Origin: Herbaspirillum sp. RTI4
GTDB lineage: Bacteria > Pseudomonadota > Gammaproteobacteria > Burkholderiales > Burkholderiaceae_D
Length of the DNA: 64,000 nt
Direction: 5' to 3'
Assembly (NCBI RefSeq): GCF_034313965.1
Contig: NZ_JAVIWQ010000002.1
Location: 1,488,001 to 1,552,000, forward strand
Shown: in pieces, positions 17,775 to 26,789 of the stretch
Layout: each line of letters begins with the position of its first letter
Numbering within the stretch: position 1 is the first letter of the stretch
The notes under the pieces: generated by a model
Databases searched by the model: none
The model's input: only the letters and a program-made list of their open reading frames with translations
Told to the model about the DNA's origin: nothing
Translations under genes and position numbers: made by a program

Positions 17775-18692
17775 GTTCCTGCTCCCAAAGCATCTCGTTG
17801 TTACTTTCACCACTGCACTAAAAATTCGTTTTCTTGCCCGTAGTCAATAAGGACTATTAAGGAAATTGCAGGGAGCGTTCGTTTTTTCTTTCCAATACAT
17901 CGGACGAACGTATCCAGCGTATTTCCTGTCAGCGATGCGGATGGAATTTTACATTCCATTAAGTAGTTAAAACAACGTATATATATGTGTAATTAAAAGT
18001 GTTATTCACAATGTCGTTCTTGTACCAAATAAATACATAATTTCTCAGACTGTGAAATTGCATTTTTATGATGCACGCCACATTTATTTATCTATTTATT
18101 TTTATAGTTTTAATTTAATTTAATTTATAAAAATAATTGCATTGGATCATTATTAATGAATAAGCATTGTCGCCAAATTGATGTGATTGGCTCATGTACT
18201 TAGTCAGTAAAGAGGGCAGGTTTTGATTGTGAATGTCAATCATTGATGGGGTGATGGAGAAATGCTGGGAATGCGGTCGTCCGATAATGTTTTCGGATGG
18301 ATGCGTTATCTAGCGATCACGGTGATTGATGCGCACAAGCGTCGCGATAATGCCTCTCGGTGAAAGGGAATTATGGCTCGCGAATGGCATTATTTTTCAG
18401 ATCGGGGGGACGTCTGTGAAACCAGATCGCAAAGAACGGCAGGTTTTGGCGAACATGGCTTTCCGGCAGGTCGCTGATGCGTTGAATCTTGAGTTGATAT
18501 GCGATGGCGAACAGTCAACTGCCGGTCCATAAAATGAAGGCTGGTGCGAAAGGGCTTTGCATTGGATCTAAGAACGCGCTGACTTTTTTTATTTTGAGTC
18601 TGCGAGTTGTTCTGCATGCAGTGAGTCTGAAGCTGGATCAGGTGCGGTGTGCCGCACCCAATCCCTGGGGACTATCGACTATCGACTATCGC
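17775..18692. other. AT-rich 0.9-kb region without a supported gene
   Basis: The part from about 17940 to 18180 is very AT-rich with runs such as TTTAATTTAATTTAATTTA. It probably contains the promoter of the response regulator cluster. A 68-codon frame at 18326-18532 lacks a ribosome site and matches nothing I know. A perfect 7-bp hairpin (GGTGCGG/CCGCACC, 18641-18658) lies past the tal stop but lacks a T tract, and a 7-bp tandem GACTATC x3 lies at about 18670-18690. Confidence 0.5.
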
Positions 18693-19628
18693 CTAGCGGG
18701 CAGCATCAATCAACTGTTCCAATTTAACTGAATCAGCACAAAACAGGCGTATGCCCTCCGCCAGTTTTTCAGTTGCCATTGCATCGGTGTTCAGCTGAAA
18801 GCGAAACTGTTTTTCGTCCAGCGTGATTTGTTGGATGTCGGCTGCTTGCGCATGCTCCTGGCTGAGTTTGCGTTCTACCGTTGCATCGCTTTGCGCGAGC
18901 TTTTGTAACAAATCAGGGCTGATGGTCAGCAGGTCACAGCCCGCCAGTTCAAGGATTTGCGAAGTATTGCGGAAACTCGCGCCCATCACTTCAGTGGAAT
19001 GCCCGAACTTGCGGTAATAGTTGTAGATAGCTTTGACTGATTGCACGCCAGGATCGTCCGGGCCGGTATAGTCCAGGCCGCTGGATTTTTTATGCCAGTC
19101 GTAGATGCGACCGACAAATGGCGAGATCAGTTGCACCCTGGCTTGCGCGCAGGCAATCGCCTGGGGCAGCGAAAACAGCAGAGTCATGTTGCAGCGTATC
19201 CCTTCCTGTTGCAGCACCTCCGCTGCGCATATGCCTTCCCAAGTGGCGGCGATTTTGATCAAAATACGCTCGCGCGCAACGCCGGCCGCTTCATACAGTG
19301 CAATCAAGGTGCGACCCTTGGCGATCGTACCTGCGGTGTCGAATGACAGTCGGGCATCCGTTTCAGTAGAGACCCGTCCCGGCACCAGCTTGAGGATTTC
19401 CAGCCCGAACGCGACCAGGATGCGGTCGGTAATATCAGCAGTCGTCGACTGGCGATGATCGCGCACGGCTTGTTCCAGCAGGGGCTTGTATTCGTCTTTT
19501 TGCACCGCCTTCAGGATCAGCGAAGGATTGGTAGTCGCATCGCGCGGAGTAAATGCCTTCATCGTCTGGAAATCGCCGGTGTCGGCGACGATGGTGGTGT
19601 ATTGCTTTAATTGATCCAGCTGGTTCAT
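18693..19628 (-). CDS. tal: Transaldolase
   Basis: Transaldolase moves a dihydroxyacetone unit between sugar phosphates in the non-oxidative pentose phosphate pathway. The Schiff-base lysine is in [11 protein letters not shown] near residue 130, and the active-site start reads DTGDF and DATTNPSLI. The 311-residue length fits the TalB class. The ATG at 19628 is used because the reading from it ([10 protein letters not shown]) is the family N-terminus; the upstream in-frame ATG adds 12 unrelated residues. It is the last gene of the pgi-zwf-hexR-tal run, 71 bp after hexR. Confidence 0.96.
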   Translation of the reverse strand: MNQLDQLKQYTTIVADTGDFQTMKAFTPRDATTNPSLILKAVQKDEYKPLLEQAVRDHRQSTTADITDRILVAFGLEILKLVPGRVSTETDARLSFDTAGTIAKGRTLIALYEAAGVARERILIKIAATWEGICAAEVLQQEGIRCNMTLLFSLPQAIACAQARVQLISPFVGRIYDWHKKSSGLDYTGPDDPGVQSVKAIYNYYRKFGHSTEVMGASFRNTSQILELAGCDLLTISPDLLQKLAQSDATVERKLSQEHAQAADIQQITLDEKQFRFQLNTDAMATEKLAEGIRLFCADSVKLEQLIDAAR

Positions 19629-19699
19629 AGGAAAACCTCGACAGTGGTGGAAGGGGATAGCCAAAGCGACAGGGGAAAATGTCTGTCCGGGAAAAATTT

Positions 19700-20554
19700 T
19701 TAGCGAAAGAAAGAATCGAACTGCATATCGAATTTTTGCAGCGCTTTTTGTGCTTTTTGCATTTTCTTGCGGAATTCAGGTCCACGCTTGAGTGCCAGTC
19801 CGACCGCCAGAATATCGATCACAACCAGGTGCGCCAGACGAGCCGAAATCGGCGTATAGGGGTCAATATTAAAACTGAGATCGATAGGCACCAGCACCGT
19901 CGCCAATTCGGCCAGCGGTGTGCCGCTGGGACCCAGCACGATGATATCCGCGCCGCTCTTGCGCGCCAGTTGCACACTGCGCAACAGCGCCGCATTGCCG
20001 CCGCGCTGAGAAATGGCGACAACAGCATCTCCCGGTTGCAGCAACGTGGCCGCAATACTGTGGATATGCGGATCGGAATAGGCCACCGTCGGCACGCCGG
20101 AACGGAAAAATTTATGTTGCGCATCAATGGCGACGATGCCAGACGTGCCTTGTCCATAAAACTCGATCTTCTTAGCCAGGGTCAGCACTTCCAGCGCTTT
20201 CTGGATTGCTTCCGGTTTCAAATGATTGCGCAGTTCAAGCAGCGTATTGATGGAGCGGCCGCAAATCTTCCCGATCAATTCCTCCGCCAGATCATCCTGA
20301 TCGGGCGACTGGTCGGCACCGGTCATGGCCAGCGCCAGACTTTGCGCCAGTTTCATCTTGAAATCCTGCCAGCCTTCGTAACCCAGTGCGCGGCAGAAAC
20401 GAATGACAGTCGGTTCAGAGACCTGCGAGTTGCGGGCCAGCGTCGCAATATTTTCCGATAAGGTGAGTTGCGGATTGGCAAGGATGGTAACGGCCACTTT
20501 TTTCTCGGATTTCGAGAGCGAACCGAGATTGGCGCGGAGCGAATCGATCAACAT
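19700..20554 (-). CDS. hexR: RpiR-family transcriptional regulator HexR
   Basis: HexR represses Entner-Doudoroff and related genes and is released by 2-keto-3-deoxy-6-phosphogluconate. The 284-residue protein has the RpiR helix-turn-helix at residues 1-77 ([21 protein letters not shown]) and a SIS sugar-phosphate domain from about 125 ([20 protein letters not shown]). Its ATG shares one base with the zwf stop (TAATG), a coupled start; an upstream in-frame ATG inside zwf is rejected. Its location inside the glucose operon, and the HexR-like operator at 23822, support the assignment. Confidence 0.93.
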   Translation of the reverse strand: MLIDSLRANLGSLSKSEKKVAVTILANPQLTLSENIATLARNSQVSEPTVIRFCRALGYEGWQDFKMKLAQSLALAMTGADQSPDQDDLAEELIGKICGRSINTLLELRNHLKPEAIQKALEVLTLAKKIEFYGQGTSGIVAIDAQHKFFRSGVPTVAYSDPHIHSIAATLLQPGDAVVAISQRGGNAALLRSVQLARKSGADIIVLGPSGTPLAELATVLVPIDLSFNIDPYTPISARLAHLVVIDILAVGLALKRGPEFRKKMQKAQKALQKFDMQFDSFFR

Positions 20555-22026
20555 TACAGCTCCGGCAGCGCTTCTTCGCGCCATTGCAAACCGTCGCGTC
20601 CGATCAGGGCGTTGGCGGCGGCAGGGCCCCAGGTGCCGGCGTTATAGGGGAAGGGATCGCTGTCTTGATGGTCCCAATGATCAAGCACCGGCTCTATCCA
20701 CTCCCACGCGGCTTCCAGTTCATCGCTGCGCATGAAGAGCGTCAGTTGTCCGCGCAGCACATCGAGTAACAGTCGCTCGTAGGCATCCATGCGCGCCGCC
20801 TTGAATTTTTCGCGGAAGTCCAGTTCCAGTTCGACCGGTTTGAGACGCATGCCATCGCCCGGCATTTTGGCCATCAGATTCATGTGCAGGCCTTCGTCCG
20901 GTTGCAAGCGAATCACCACGCAGTTAGGCGCAGAGTGGCTGTTATTTTGCGCGAAAATCGAATGCGGCACCGATTTGAAACGCACCACGATTTCGGCTAG
21001 AGAGTCCGCCATGCGCTTACCTGTGCGCAGATAAAACGGCACACCGGCCCAGCGCCAGGTATCGATTTCCGCTTTCAGTGCGACGAAAGTTTCGGTGCGC
21101 GACTCTGGATTGGCGTCAGCTTCCTTGCGATAGCCGGGAACGGCAACGCCATCGACGTGGCCGCCGCGATACTGACCGCGCACTACATTGAGGCCTAATG
21201 TCGTGGGCGTGAAGCGTTTGAGCGAACGCAATACCTTGAGTTTTTCATCGCGCACCGCATCGCCGGAATTGGAGACGGGCGGTTCCATCGCCACGATGCA
21301 TAGCAGTTGCAGCAAGTGGTTTTGCAGCATGTCGCGCAGCGCGCCGGAGTTGTCGTAATAACCGAAGCGGCCGCCTACACCGAGTTCTTCGGCAATGGTG
21401 ATTTGCACATCTGAAATCCATTCGCGCCGCCACAGTGGTTCAAACAGGATATTGCCAAAGCGCAGTGCCAGCAGGTTTTGCACTGCTTCCTTGCCCAGGT
21501 AATGATCGATGCGAAAAATTTGCGATTCCGTAAACACCCTGCCAACTTGCGCATTGATTTCTTTGGCGCTGGCCAGATCGCGGCCCAGCGGTTTTTCCAG
21601 TACCACGCGGGAATGCGGCGTGGCCAGACCATTGGCTTGCAAATTTTTGCAGATGGTGGAAAACAGGCTGGGCGGTGTCGCCAGATAAAAAATATGGTTG
21701 ATTTCACCGCTGCCGCGCAAGGCCGCCTTCAGAGCCTGATAGCTGTCGGCCTGACTCGCATCCAGCGTGACATAAGCAATGCGTGCGCAAAACCGTACCC
21801 AGGCAGCCGATTCCAGCGAGTTTGCCGTGATATGCGGACGCGCTTTTTCTTCGATCAGAGCGCGAAAGTCTTCCTGACTTTTCTTATCCCGACCCAGGCA
21901 TAGAATGCGTGCTGTGTCGGGCAGATCGCCAGCGCGGTCGCGCGCGTACAGCGCCGGCAGTAGCTTGCGCATTGCCAGGTCGCCGGTGCCACCGAATAAA
22001 ACCAGATCGAAATCGGTAATCGTCAT
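20554..22026 (-). CDS. zwf: Glucose-6-phosphate 1-dehydrogenase
   Basis: Zwf oxidises glucose-6-phosphate with NAD(P)+ to 6-phosphogluconolactone. The Rossmann motif is FGGTGDLAMRKLLPALY at the N-terminus and the active-site signature is RIDHYLGKE near residue 175. Length 490 is standard. AAGGAG precedes the ATG by 5 bp. pgi ends 9 bp upstream and hexR starts on the stop codon, so all are one transcript. A 6-phosphogluconolactonase gene, often adjacent, is not in the window. Confidence 0.97.
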   Translation of the reverse strand: MTITDFDLVLFGGTGDLAMRKLLPALYARDRAGDLPDTARILCLGRDKKSQEDFRALIEEKARPHITANSLESAAWVRFCARIAYVTLDASQADSYQALKAALRGSGEINHIFYLATPPSLFSTICKNLQANGLATPHSRVVLEKPLGRDLASAKEINAQVGRVFTESQIFRIDHYLGKEAVQNLLALRFGNILFEPLWRREWISDVQITIAEELGVGGRFGYYDNSGALRDMLQNHLLQLLCIVAMEPPVSNSGDAVRDEKLKVLRSLKRFTPTTLGLNVVRGQYRGGHVDGVAVPGYRKEADANPESRTETFVALKAEIDTWRWAGVPFYLRTGKRMADSLAEIVVRFKSVPHSIFAQNNSHSAPNCVVIRLQPDEGLHMNLMAKMPGDGMRLKPVELELDFREKFKAARMDAYERLLLDVLRGQLTLFMRSDELEAAWEWIEPVLDHWDHQDSDPFPYNAGTWGPAAANALIGRDGLQWREEALPEL

Positions 22027-22035
22027 TGCATCTCC

Positions 22036-23712
22036 TTATGGGATGGCGGGACCTGCCGCCAGAGCCTTGCGTGCGCGCGCGATCAGCGCATTGGTCGAGG
22101 CGTCGTGATCTGCCGGGCGAGCGCCGGTTAGTAGTTCCGATTCAATATTTTTAGCCAGTACTTTGCCAAACTCCACGCCCCACTGATCGAAGCTATTGAC
22201 GTTCCAGATCACGCCTTGTACGAAGGTCTTGTGCTCGTAGAGCGCGATCAGCGCGCCCAGCGTGGCTGGCGTCATCGCTTCCATCGCAATGGTATTGCTG
22301 GGGCGATTGCCGGTAAAAGTCTTGTGCGGCAGAAGGGCTTTCAGTTCGGCGTCGCTGATTCCTTGTGCTTGCAGTTCGGTACGCGCTTCGTCGGGCTGTT
22401 TGCCGCGCATGAACGCTTCTGACTGGGCGAAACAATTGGCCAGCAGGATGGCCTGATGTCCCGGTAGCGCATGTGTTGGTCGCAGCACGGCGATGAAATC
22501 GATGGGCGTGATATCCGAACCCTGATGCAGTAACTGAAAAAAAGCATGTTGACCATTGGTGCCGACTTCGCCCCAGATGAAGGGGCAAGTTACCACCGAC
22601 ACGACCTCACCGTCTTTGGTGATGCGCTTGCCGTTGCTTTCCATTTCCAGCTGTTGCAGGTAAGCAGTGAAGTGGCGCAGGTCCTGATGATAGGGGGCGA
22701 TTGACAAGGATTCACTGTTGAAGAAATTACGGTTCCAGATGCCGATCAGGGCTTGAATAACCGGCATGTTACGTTCCAGCGGAGTGTCGCGGAAATGCGT
22801 ATCCATGGCATGTGCGCCGGCCAGGAAATCACTGAAGTGGTCGAAACCGACGGCCAGCGCGATGGGCAGCCCGATGGCCGACCAGACCGAATAACGGCCG
22901 CCGACCCAGTCCCAGAAGGGAAACATATTGTCGGTATCGATGCCGAAGGCGCTCACCGCTTCCTTATTCGTCGAGACCGCGACGAAGTGTCGCGCCAGAT
23001 CGGGCACGGTGCCTTGTTGCAGGAACCAGTTGCGCGCCGATTGCGCGTTCATCATCGTTTCGCGCGTGGTGAATGTTTTGGAGGCAACGATGAACAAGGT
23101 GGTGGCCGGATTGAGTCCGTGCAGCGCTTCTTGCAGATCGTGGCCATCGACATTCGAGACAAAATGCATGTGCAGACGCGGATGCAAAAAGCTGCGCAGC
23201 GCCGTGCAGACCATTTGCGGCCCGAGATGGGAGCCGCCTATACCCAGGTTGACGATATCGGTAATCGGCAGGCCGGTATAGCCTAGCCAGCGACCATCGC
23301 GCACACGGTCGACGAAATCTTTCATCTGGTCCAGCACCGCATGCACGTCATGGCCGACATCCTGTCCATCTAGCAACAGTGCCGGAGCGCCAGGTGACTT
23401 AGGAGGGGCGCGCAAGGCAGTGTGTAATACCGCACGATGTTCTGTGGAGTTGATTTTTTCACCGCGAAACATGGCGTCGCGCTGGGCTTCGACGCCGCGT
23501 TCACGGGCCAGATTCAGTAGCAGCGCCACACTGTCGCTGGTAATGCGGTTCTTTGAATAGTCGAAAAGCAGACCGGCAGCTTCGAGCGAAAAAGCATCGA
23601 AGCGCTGTGGATTGGCCGCGAACAGATCGCGCATGTGCCAGTTTTTTGCAGCGGCGTGATGATGTTGCAAGGCGCGATAAGCGGCAGTGTCGTTGAGAGC
23701 AGTCAAAGGCAT
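22036..23712 (-). CDS. pgi: Glucose-6-phosphate isomerase
   Basis: Pgi interconverts glucose- and fructose-6-phosphate. The 558-residue protein shows the family blocks LGIGGSHLGPQMV, SKTFTTRETMMNA, GGRYSVWSAIGLP and GTNGQHAFFQLLHQG, the last carrying the catalytic His, plus a C-terminal Lys in the family position. It is the first gene of the minus-strand operon, divergent from edd, with the HexR operator 110 bp upstream of its start. No strong Shine-Dalgarno is seen before the ATG. Confidence 0.97.
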   Translation of the reverse strand: MPLTALNDTAAYRALQHHHAAAKNWHMRDLFAANPQRFDAFSLEAAGLLFDYSKNRITSDSVALLLNLARERGVEAQRDAMFRGEKINSTEHRAVLHTALRAPPKSPGAPALLLDGQDVGHDVHAVLDQMKDFVDRVRDGRWLGYTGLPITDIVNLGIGGSHLGPQMVCTALRSFLHPRLHMHFVSNVDGHDLQEALHGLNPATTLFIVASKTFTTRETMMNAQSARNWFLQQGTVPDLARHFVAVSTNKEAVSAFGIDTDNMFPFWDWVGGRYSVWSAIGLPIALAVGFDHFSDFLAGAHAMDTHFRDTPLERNMPVIQALIGIWNRNFFNSESLSIAPYHQDLRHFTAYLQQLEMESNGKRITKDGEVVSVVTCPFIWGEVGTNGQHAFFQLLHQGSDITPIDFIAVLRPTHALPGHQAILLANCFAQSEAFMRGKQPDEARTELQAQGISDAELKALLPHKTFTGNRPSNTIAMEAMTPATLGALIALYEHKTFVQGVIWNVNSFDQWGVEFGKVLAKNIESELLTGARPADHDASTNALIARARKALAAGPAIP

Positions 23713-24118
23713 GGGCGATCGGTAAGTTGAACGTAAGCAGAAAAGGCGGGGAGGCAGCCTTGGCGCGGCAAATGGACCAGCAGATTCAAAATAAAACTAT
23801 ACAGTATTTATAAACATTTAACGTAGTTTAACTACAAATTGCTAATGAGGCAGTCTGCAATTTGTCCGGACTTCTCCCCTCTGTATTTTCGCCTTAGCCA
23901 TTGAAAAACAAAGAAAACGTGTTCTTTTGCGATTGAAAACAAGCCGTTTCGATAGCGGTTAATTGTTCCTTTTTTTTATTGCTCTTTCAGAATAGGTAGT
24001 AAAATTACATTTTGGAGGGCGAAAGCTTGTTCGGTCACGCTCTCAAATCCAACTGGCAAGCGCTATGTGCCCTGGTTAGCGGCACCGACACGCATTCCCT
24101 ATCACTCAGGATTTCACT
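23713..24118. promoter_or_regulatory. Divergent pgi/edd control region
   Basis: This 406-bp region separates two divergent sugar operons and carries a HexR-like operator (23822-23836), AT-rich stretches that should hold both promoters, a second shorter dyad GTAAAATTAC at 23999-24008, and AGGA 7 bp before the edd ATG. No gene is supported. Confidence 0.6.
23822..23836. promoter_or_regulatory. HexR operator
   Basis: CGTAGTTTAACTACA matches the proteobacterial HexR consensus TGTARTWWWAYTACA at 14 of 15 positions and contains a 13-bp perfect dyad. It lies between the pgi and edd starts, and hexR itself is in the pgi operon, so autoregulation is expected. Confidence 0.75.
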
Positions 24119-25969
24119 ATGTCTATTCACCCCACCGTGGACGCTGTCACGCGTCGCATCATTTCCCGCAGCCAAGCTTATCGCCACGCCTATCTGACCC
24201 GACTGGAGCGCGCACGTCATGCCGGGGTACAGCGCACAGCCCTGTCCTGCACGAATCTGGCGCACGGTTTCGCGGCATTTCCTGCCAATGACAAATTAAA
24301 ACTCAAACAGGACCGCGCCCCCTCGATAGCGATCGTTTCCGCCTATAACGACATGCTGTCGGCGCATCAGCCGTTTCAGGGATTTCCCGACATCATTCGC
24401 AAAGCGGTGCGCGACGCAGGCGGCGTGGCTCAGTTTGCCGGCGGCGTGCCGGCCATGTGCGACGGGGTCACGCAAGGTCAGCCGGGCATGGAGTTGTCGC
24501 TTTTCTCCCGCGATACCATCGCCATGGCGACCGCGGTCGCCTTGTCGCATAACATGTTCGACGCCGGGCTTTATCTGGGTGTGTGCGACAAAATCGTGCC
24601 GGGTCTGTTGATCGGGGCGCTGCATTTTGGCCATCTGCCCGCCGTGTTTGTGCCGGCCGGACCGATGACCAGCGGCATGAGTAATGGCGAAAAAGTCAGA
24701 ATTCGCCAGTTGTACGCCGAAGGCAAGCTGAGTCGCGCCGATCTGTTGGAAGCTGAATCGCAGTCCTACCACGGTGCAGGCACCTGCACGTTTTACGGCA
24801 CAGCCAACAGCAATCAGATGCTGATGGAAGCGATGGGACTCCATCTTCCCGGCGCGGCCTTCATTACTCCCGGCACACCGCTGCGTGATGCACTGACCGC
24901 AGCCGCCGCGCGGCAAGCGCTGAAAATAGCCAGTGGCGAGGACTACACCCCGGTCGGTCGTCTGGTCGATGAAAAAACCATCGTCAACGCCATCGTTGCA
25001 CTGCTGTCCACCGGCGGCTCCACCAATCACACGCTGCATCTTGTGGCAATTGCCAAAGCGGCCGGGATCGTCATCGACTGGGATGATTTTTCCGCGCTGT
25101 CTTCTGCCGTGCCACTGATTGCCCGCATTTATCCCAATGGCGGCGCTGACGTCAATCATTTCCACGCCGCCGGCGGCACCGGGCTGGTGCTGCGCGAATT
25201 GCTCGACGCCGGATTTATGCACGACGATGTGGCGACCATCCTCGGTCGCGGTTTGCGCGCCCATTGCGCCGAGCCTTTTCTGGAAAACGGCGCAGCGGCA
25301 TGGCGTCCTGCGCCTGCGGTCAGCGGCGATGCCGCAGTGTTGTCGACCGTGGCGGCTCCTTTTTCCATTGATGGCGGATTGAAACTGCTGCAAGGTAATC
25401 TGGGCCGGGCAGTGATCAAGACTTCGGCGGTCAAGCCGGAACATCGCAAGGTACAGGCACCGGCGCTGGTATTCCATTCGCAGGAAGCGTTCATGCAGGC
25501 GTTCAAGGCAGGAGAGCTGGAACGCGACTTTATTGCGGTCCTGATGCATCAGGGTCCCCGCGCTAACGGTATGCCGGAGTTGCATGCGCTGACACCGGCG
25601 TTGGGCGTCCTGCAGGATCAGGGGCATCATGTGGCCTTGGTCACCGATGGACGCATGTCGGGCGCATCGGGCAAAGTCCCGGCAGCGATCCATGTGACGC
25701 CGGAAGTGCTGGCAGGTGGCCCGCTAGGATTGCTGCGTGACGGCGACATGATGCTGCTCGATGCCGAGGCCGGTATTCTGGAAGCGCAAGTGCCTGCCGA
25801 AGAATGGGCGTTGCGTCAGCCTTTGCCAGTCGTTCTCCCGGTACAGACCGGTATGGGACGCGAATTGTTTGCGATGTTCCGTGCCACGACTGGACCGGCA
25901 GAGGAGGGCGCCGCCACGTTCAGCTTGCCGCCGTTGCTGCAAGAGCATGAAGTGCAGCACGCGCCATGA
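24119..25969 (+). CDS. edd: Phosphogluconate dehydratase
   Basis: Edd converts 6-phosphogluconate to KDPG, the first dedicated Entner-Doudoroff step, using an iron-sulfur cluster. Of 616 residues, the conserved cysteine regions are [20 protein letters not shown] and [14 protein letters not shown]; other blocks are [11 protein letters not shown] and [12 protein letters not shown], shared with IlvD, also in this window. AGGA lies 7 bp before the ATG. eda follows after about 90 bp on the same strand, and both are presumably under HexR control. Confidence 0.97.
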   Translation: MSIHPTVDAVTRRIISRSQAYRHAYLTRLERARHAGVQRTALSCTNLAHGFAAFPANDKLKLKQDRAPSIAIVSAYNDMLSAHQPFQGFPDIIRKAVRDAGGVAQFAGGVPAMCDGVTQGQPGMELSLFSRDTIAMATAVALSHNMFDAGLYLGVCDKIVPGLLIGALHFGHLPAVFVPAGPMTSGMSNGEKVRIRQLYAEGKLSRADLLEAESQSYHGAGTCTFYGTANSNQMLMEAMGLHLPGAAFITPGTPLRDALTAAAARQALKIASGEDYTPVGRLVDEKTIVNAIVALLSTGGSTNHTLHLVAIAKAAGIVIDWDDFSALSSAVPLIARIYPNGGADVNHFHAAGGTGLVLRELLDAGFMHDDVATILGRGLRAHCAEPFLENGAAAWRPAPAVSGDAAVLSTVAAPFSIDGGLKLLQGNLGRAVIKTSAVKPEHRKVQAPALVFHSQEAFMQAFKAGELERDFIAVLMHQGPRANGMPELHALTPALGVLQDQGHHVALVTDGRMSGASGKVPAAIHVTPEVLAGGPLGLLRDGDMMLLDAEAGILEAQVPAEEWALRQPLPVVLPVQTGMGRELFAMFRATTGPAEEGAATFSLPPLLQEHEVQHAP

Positions 25970-26062
25970 GCGACAATAGTGCTGATAGCGACAATAGCGG
26001 CACCTCTAAAAACGACAACTGAACACCTATCTCATCGAAGCAAACCAAAAGCGAATCGCCCA

Positions 26063-26692
26063 ATGAAAACTATTTTAGAAATCATGCGTACCTCCGCAGT
26101 CATCCCTGTCATTGCCATTGAGGACATCGACCATGCCGTGCCATTGGCCAGGGCGCTGGTCGCCGGCGGCATTCGGGTACTGGAAGTCACTTTGCGCACG
26201 CGCCACGGGCTGGCCGCGATTCGCGCGATGGCAGAGCAGGTGCCGGAAGCGATTGTGGGTGTCGGTACGCTGACGGCACCGGAAGAATTCAAGGCGGCGC
26301 GTGATGCCGGTGCCGTATTCGGCGTCTCGCCCGGATTGACTGCGGCGCTGATCGAGGCCGCCAGAAGCAGCGGTTTGCCCTTGCTGCCCGGCGTCATGAC
26401 ACCGTCCGAAGTGATGGTGGCGCGCGAGGCGGGCTTTCGTCAACTGAAACTGTTTCCGGCTGTGCCGGCCGGCGGCGTCGGCATGCTCAATGCGCTGGCA
26501 GGGCCTTTGGCCGACGTGATGTTTTGTCCGACTGGCGGGATTTCACTGGCGACCGCACCGCAGTTCCTTGCCTGCAAAAACGTGGCTTGCGTGGGCGGTT
26601 CCTGGCTGACGCCGGCGGACGCGCTGCAAAGCGGCGACTGGGCGCGGATTACTGCGCTGGCTACTGCTGCCAGCGCATTGCGCAATAGTTGA
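26063..26692 (+). CDS. eda: KDPG/KHG aldolase
   Basis: Eda cleaves KDPG to pyruvate and glyceraldehyde-3-phosphate. The 209-residue protein has the Schiff-base Lys in QLKLFPA and the phosphate loop PTGGIS; the catalytic Glu lies in LEVTLRT. The ATG at 26063 gives the normal family N-terminus (KTILEIMRTSAVIPV); an upstream in-frame codon would add 28 low-complexity residues and is rejected. The spacer from edd holds two AGCGACAATAG repeats. It ends before a strong terminator. Confidence 0.95.
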   Translation: MKTILEIMRTSAVIPVIAIEDIDHAVPLARALVAGGIRVLEVTLRTRHGLAAIRAMAEQVPEAIVGVGTLTAPEEFKAARDAGAVFGVSPGLTAALIEAARSSGLPLLPGVMTPSEVMVAREAGFRQLKLFPAVPAGGVGMLNALAGPLADVMFCPTGGISLATAPQFLACKNVACVGGSWLTPADALQSGDWARITALATAASALRNS

Positions 26693-26755
26693 GCAGAGGA
26701 TGAAATGAGAGGGTGAAACCAGATGGCGAAACCAGAGGATGAAGTGAGACAGTAA

Positions 26756-26789
26756 AACGCGACGAAGCCGTCGCGTTATCTGTTCTTTT
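26756..26789 (+). terminator. Terminator of edd-eda
   Basis: A perfect 9-bp stem AACGCGACG/CGTCGCGTT with loop AAGC is followed by a T-rich run ending TTCTTTTT. With a T4 run on the other strand it may also serve the converging gene. Confidence 0.85.

Noticed and set aside
18326..18532. 68-codon plus-strand frame
   Set aside because: No ribosome site, no recognisable domain and lies in a noncoding AT-rich gap; may be chance.
23999..24008. GTAAAATTAC dyad as a second HexR site
   Set aside because: Half-sites resemble HexR but the spacing is three bases too short.
24296..25693. 465-codon minus-strand frame
   Set aside because: Antisense to edd, whose cysteine motifs are intact; no independent support.
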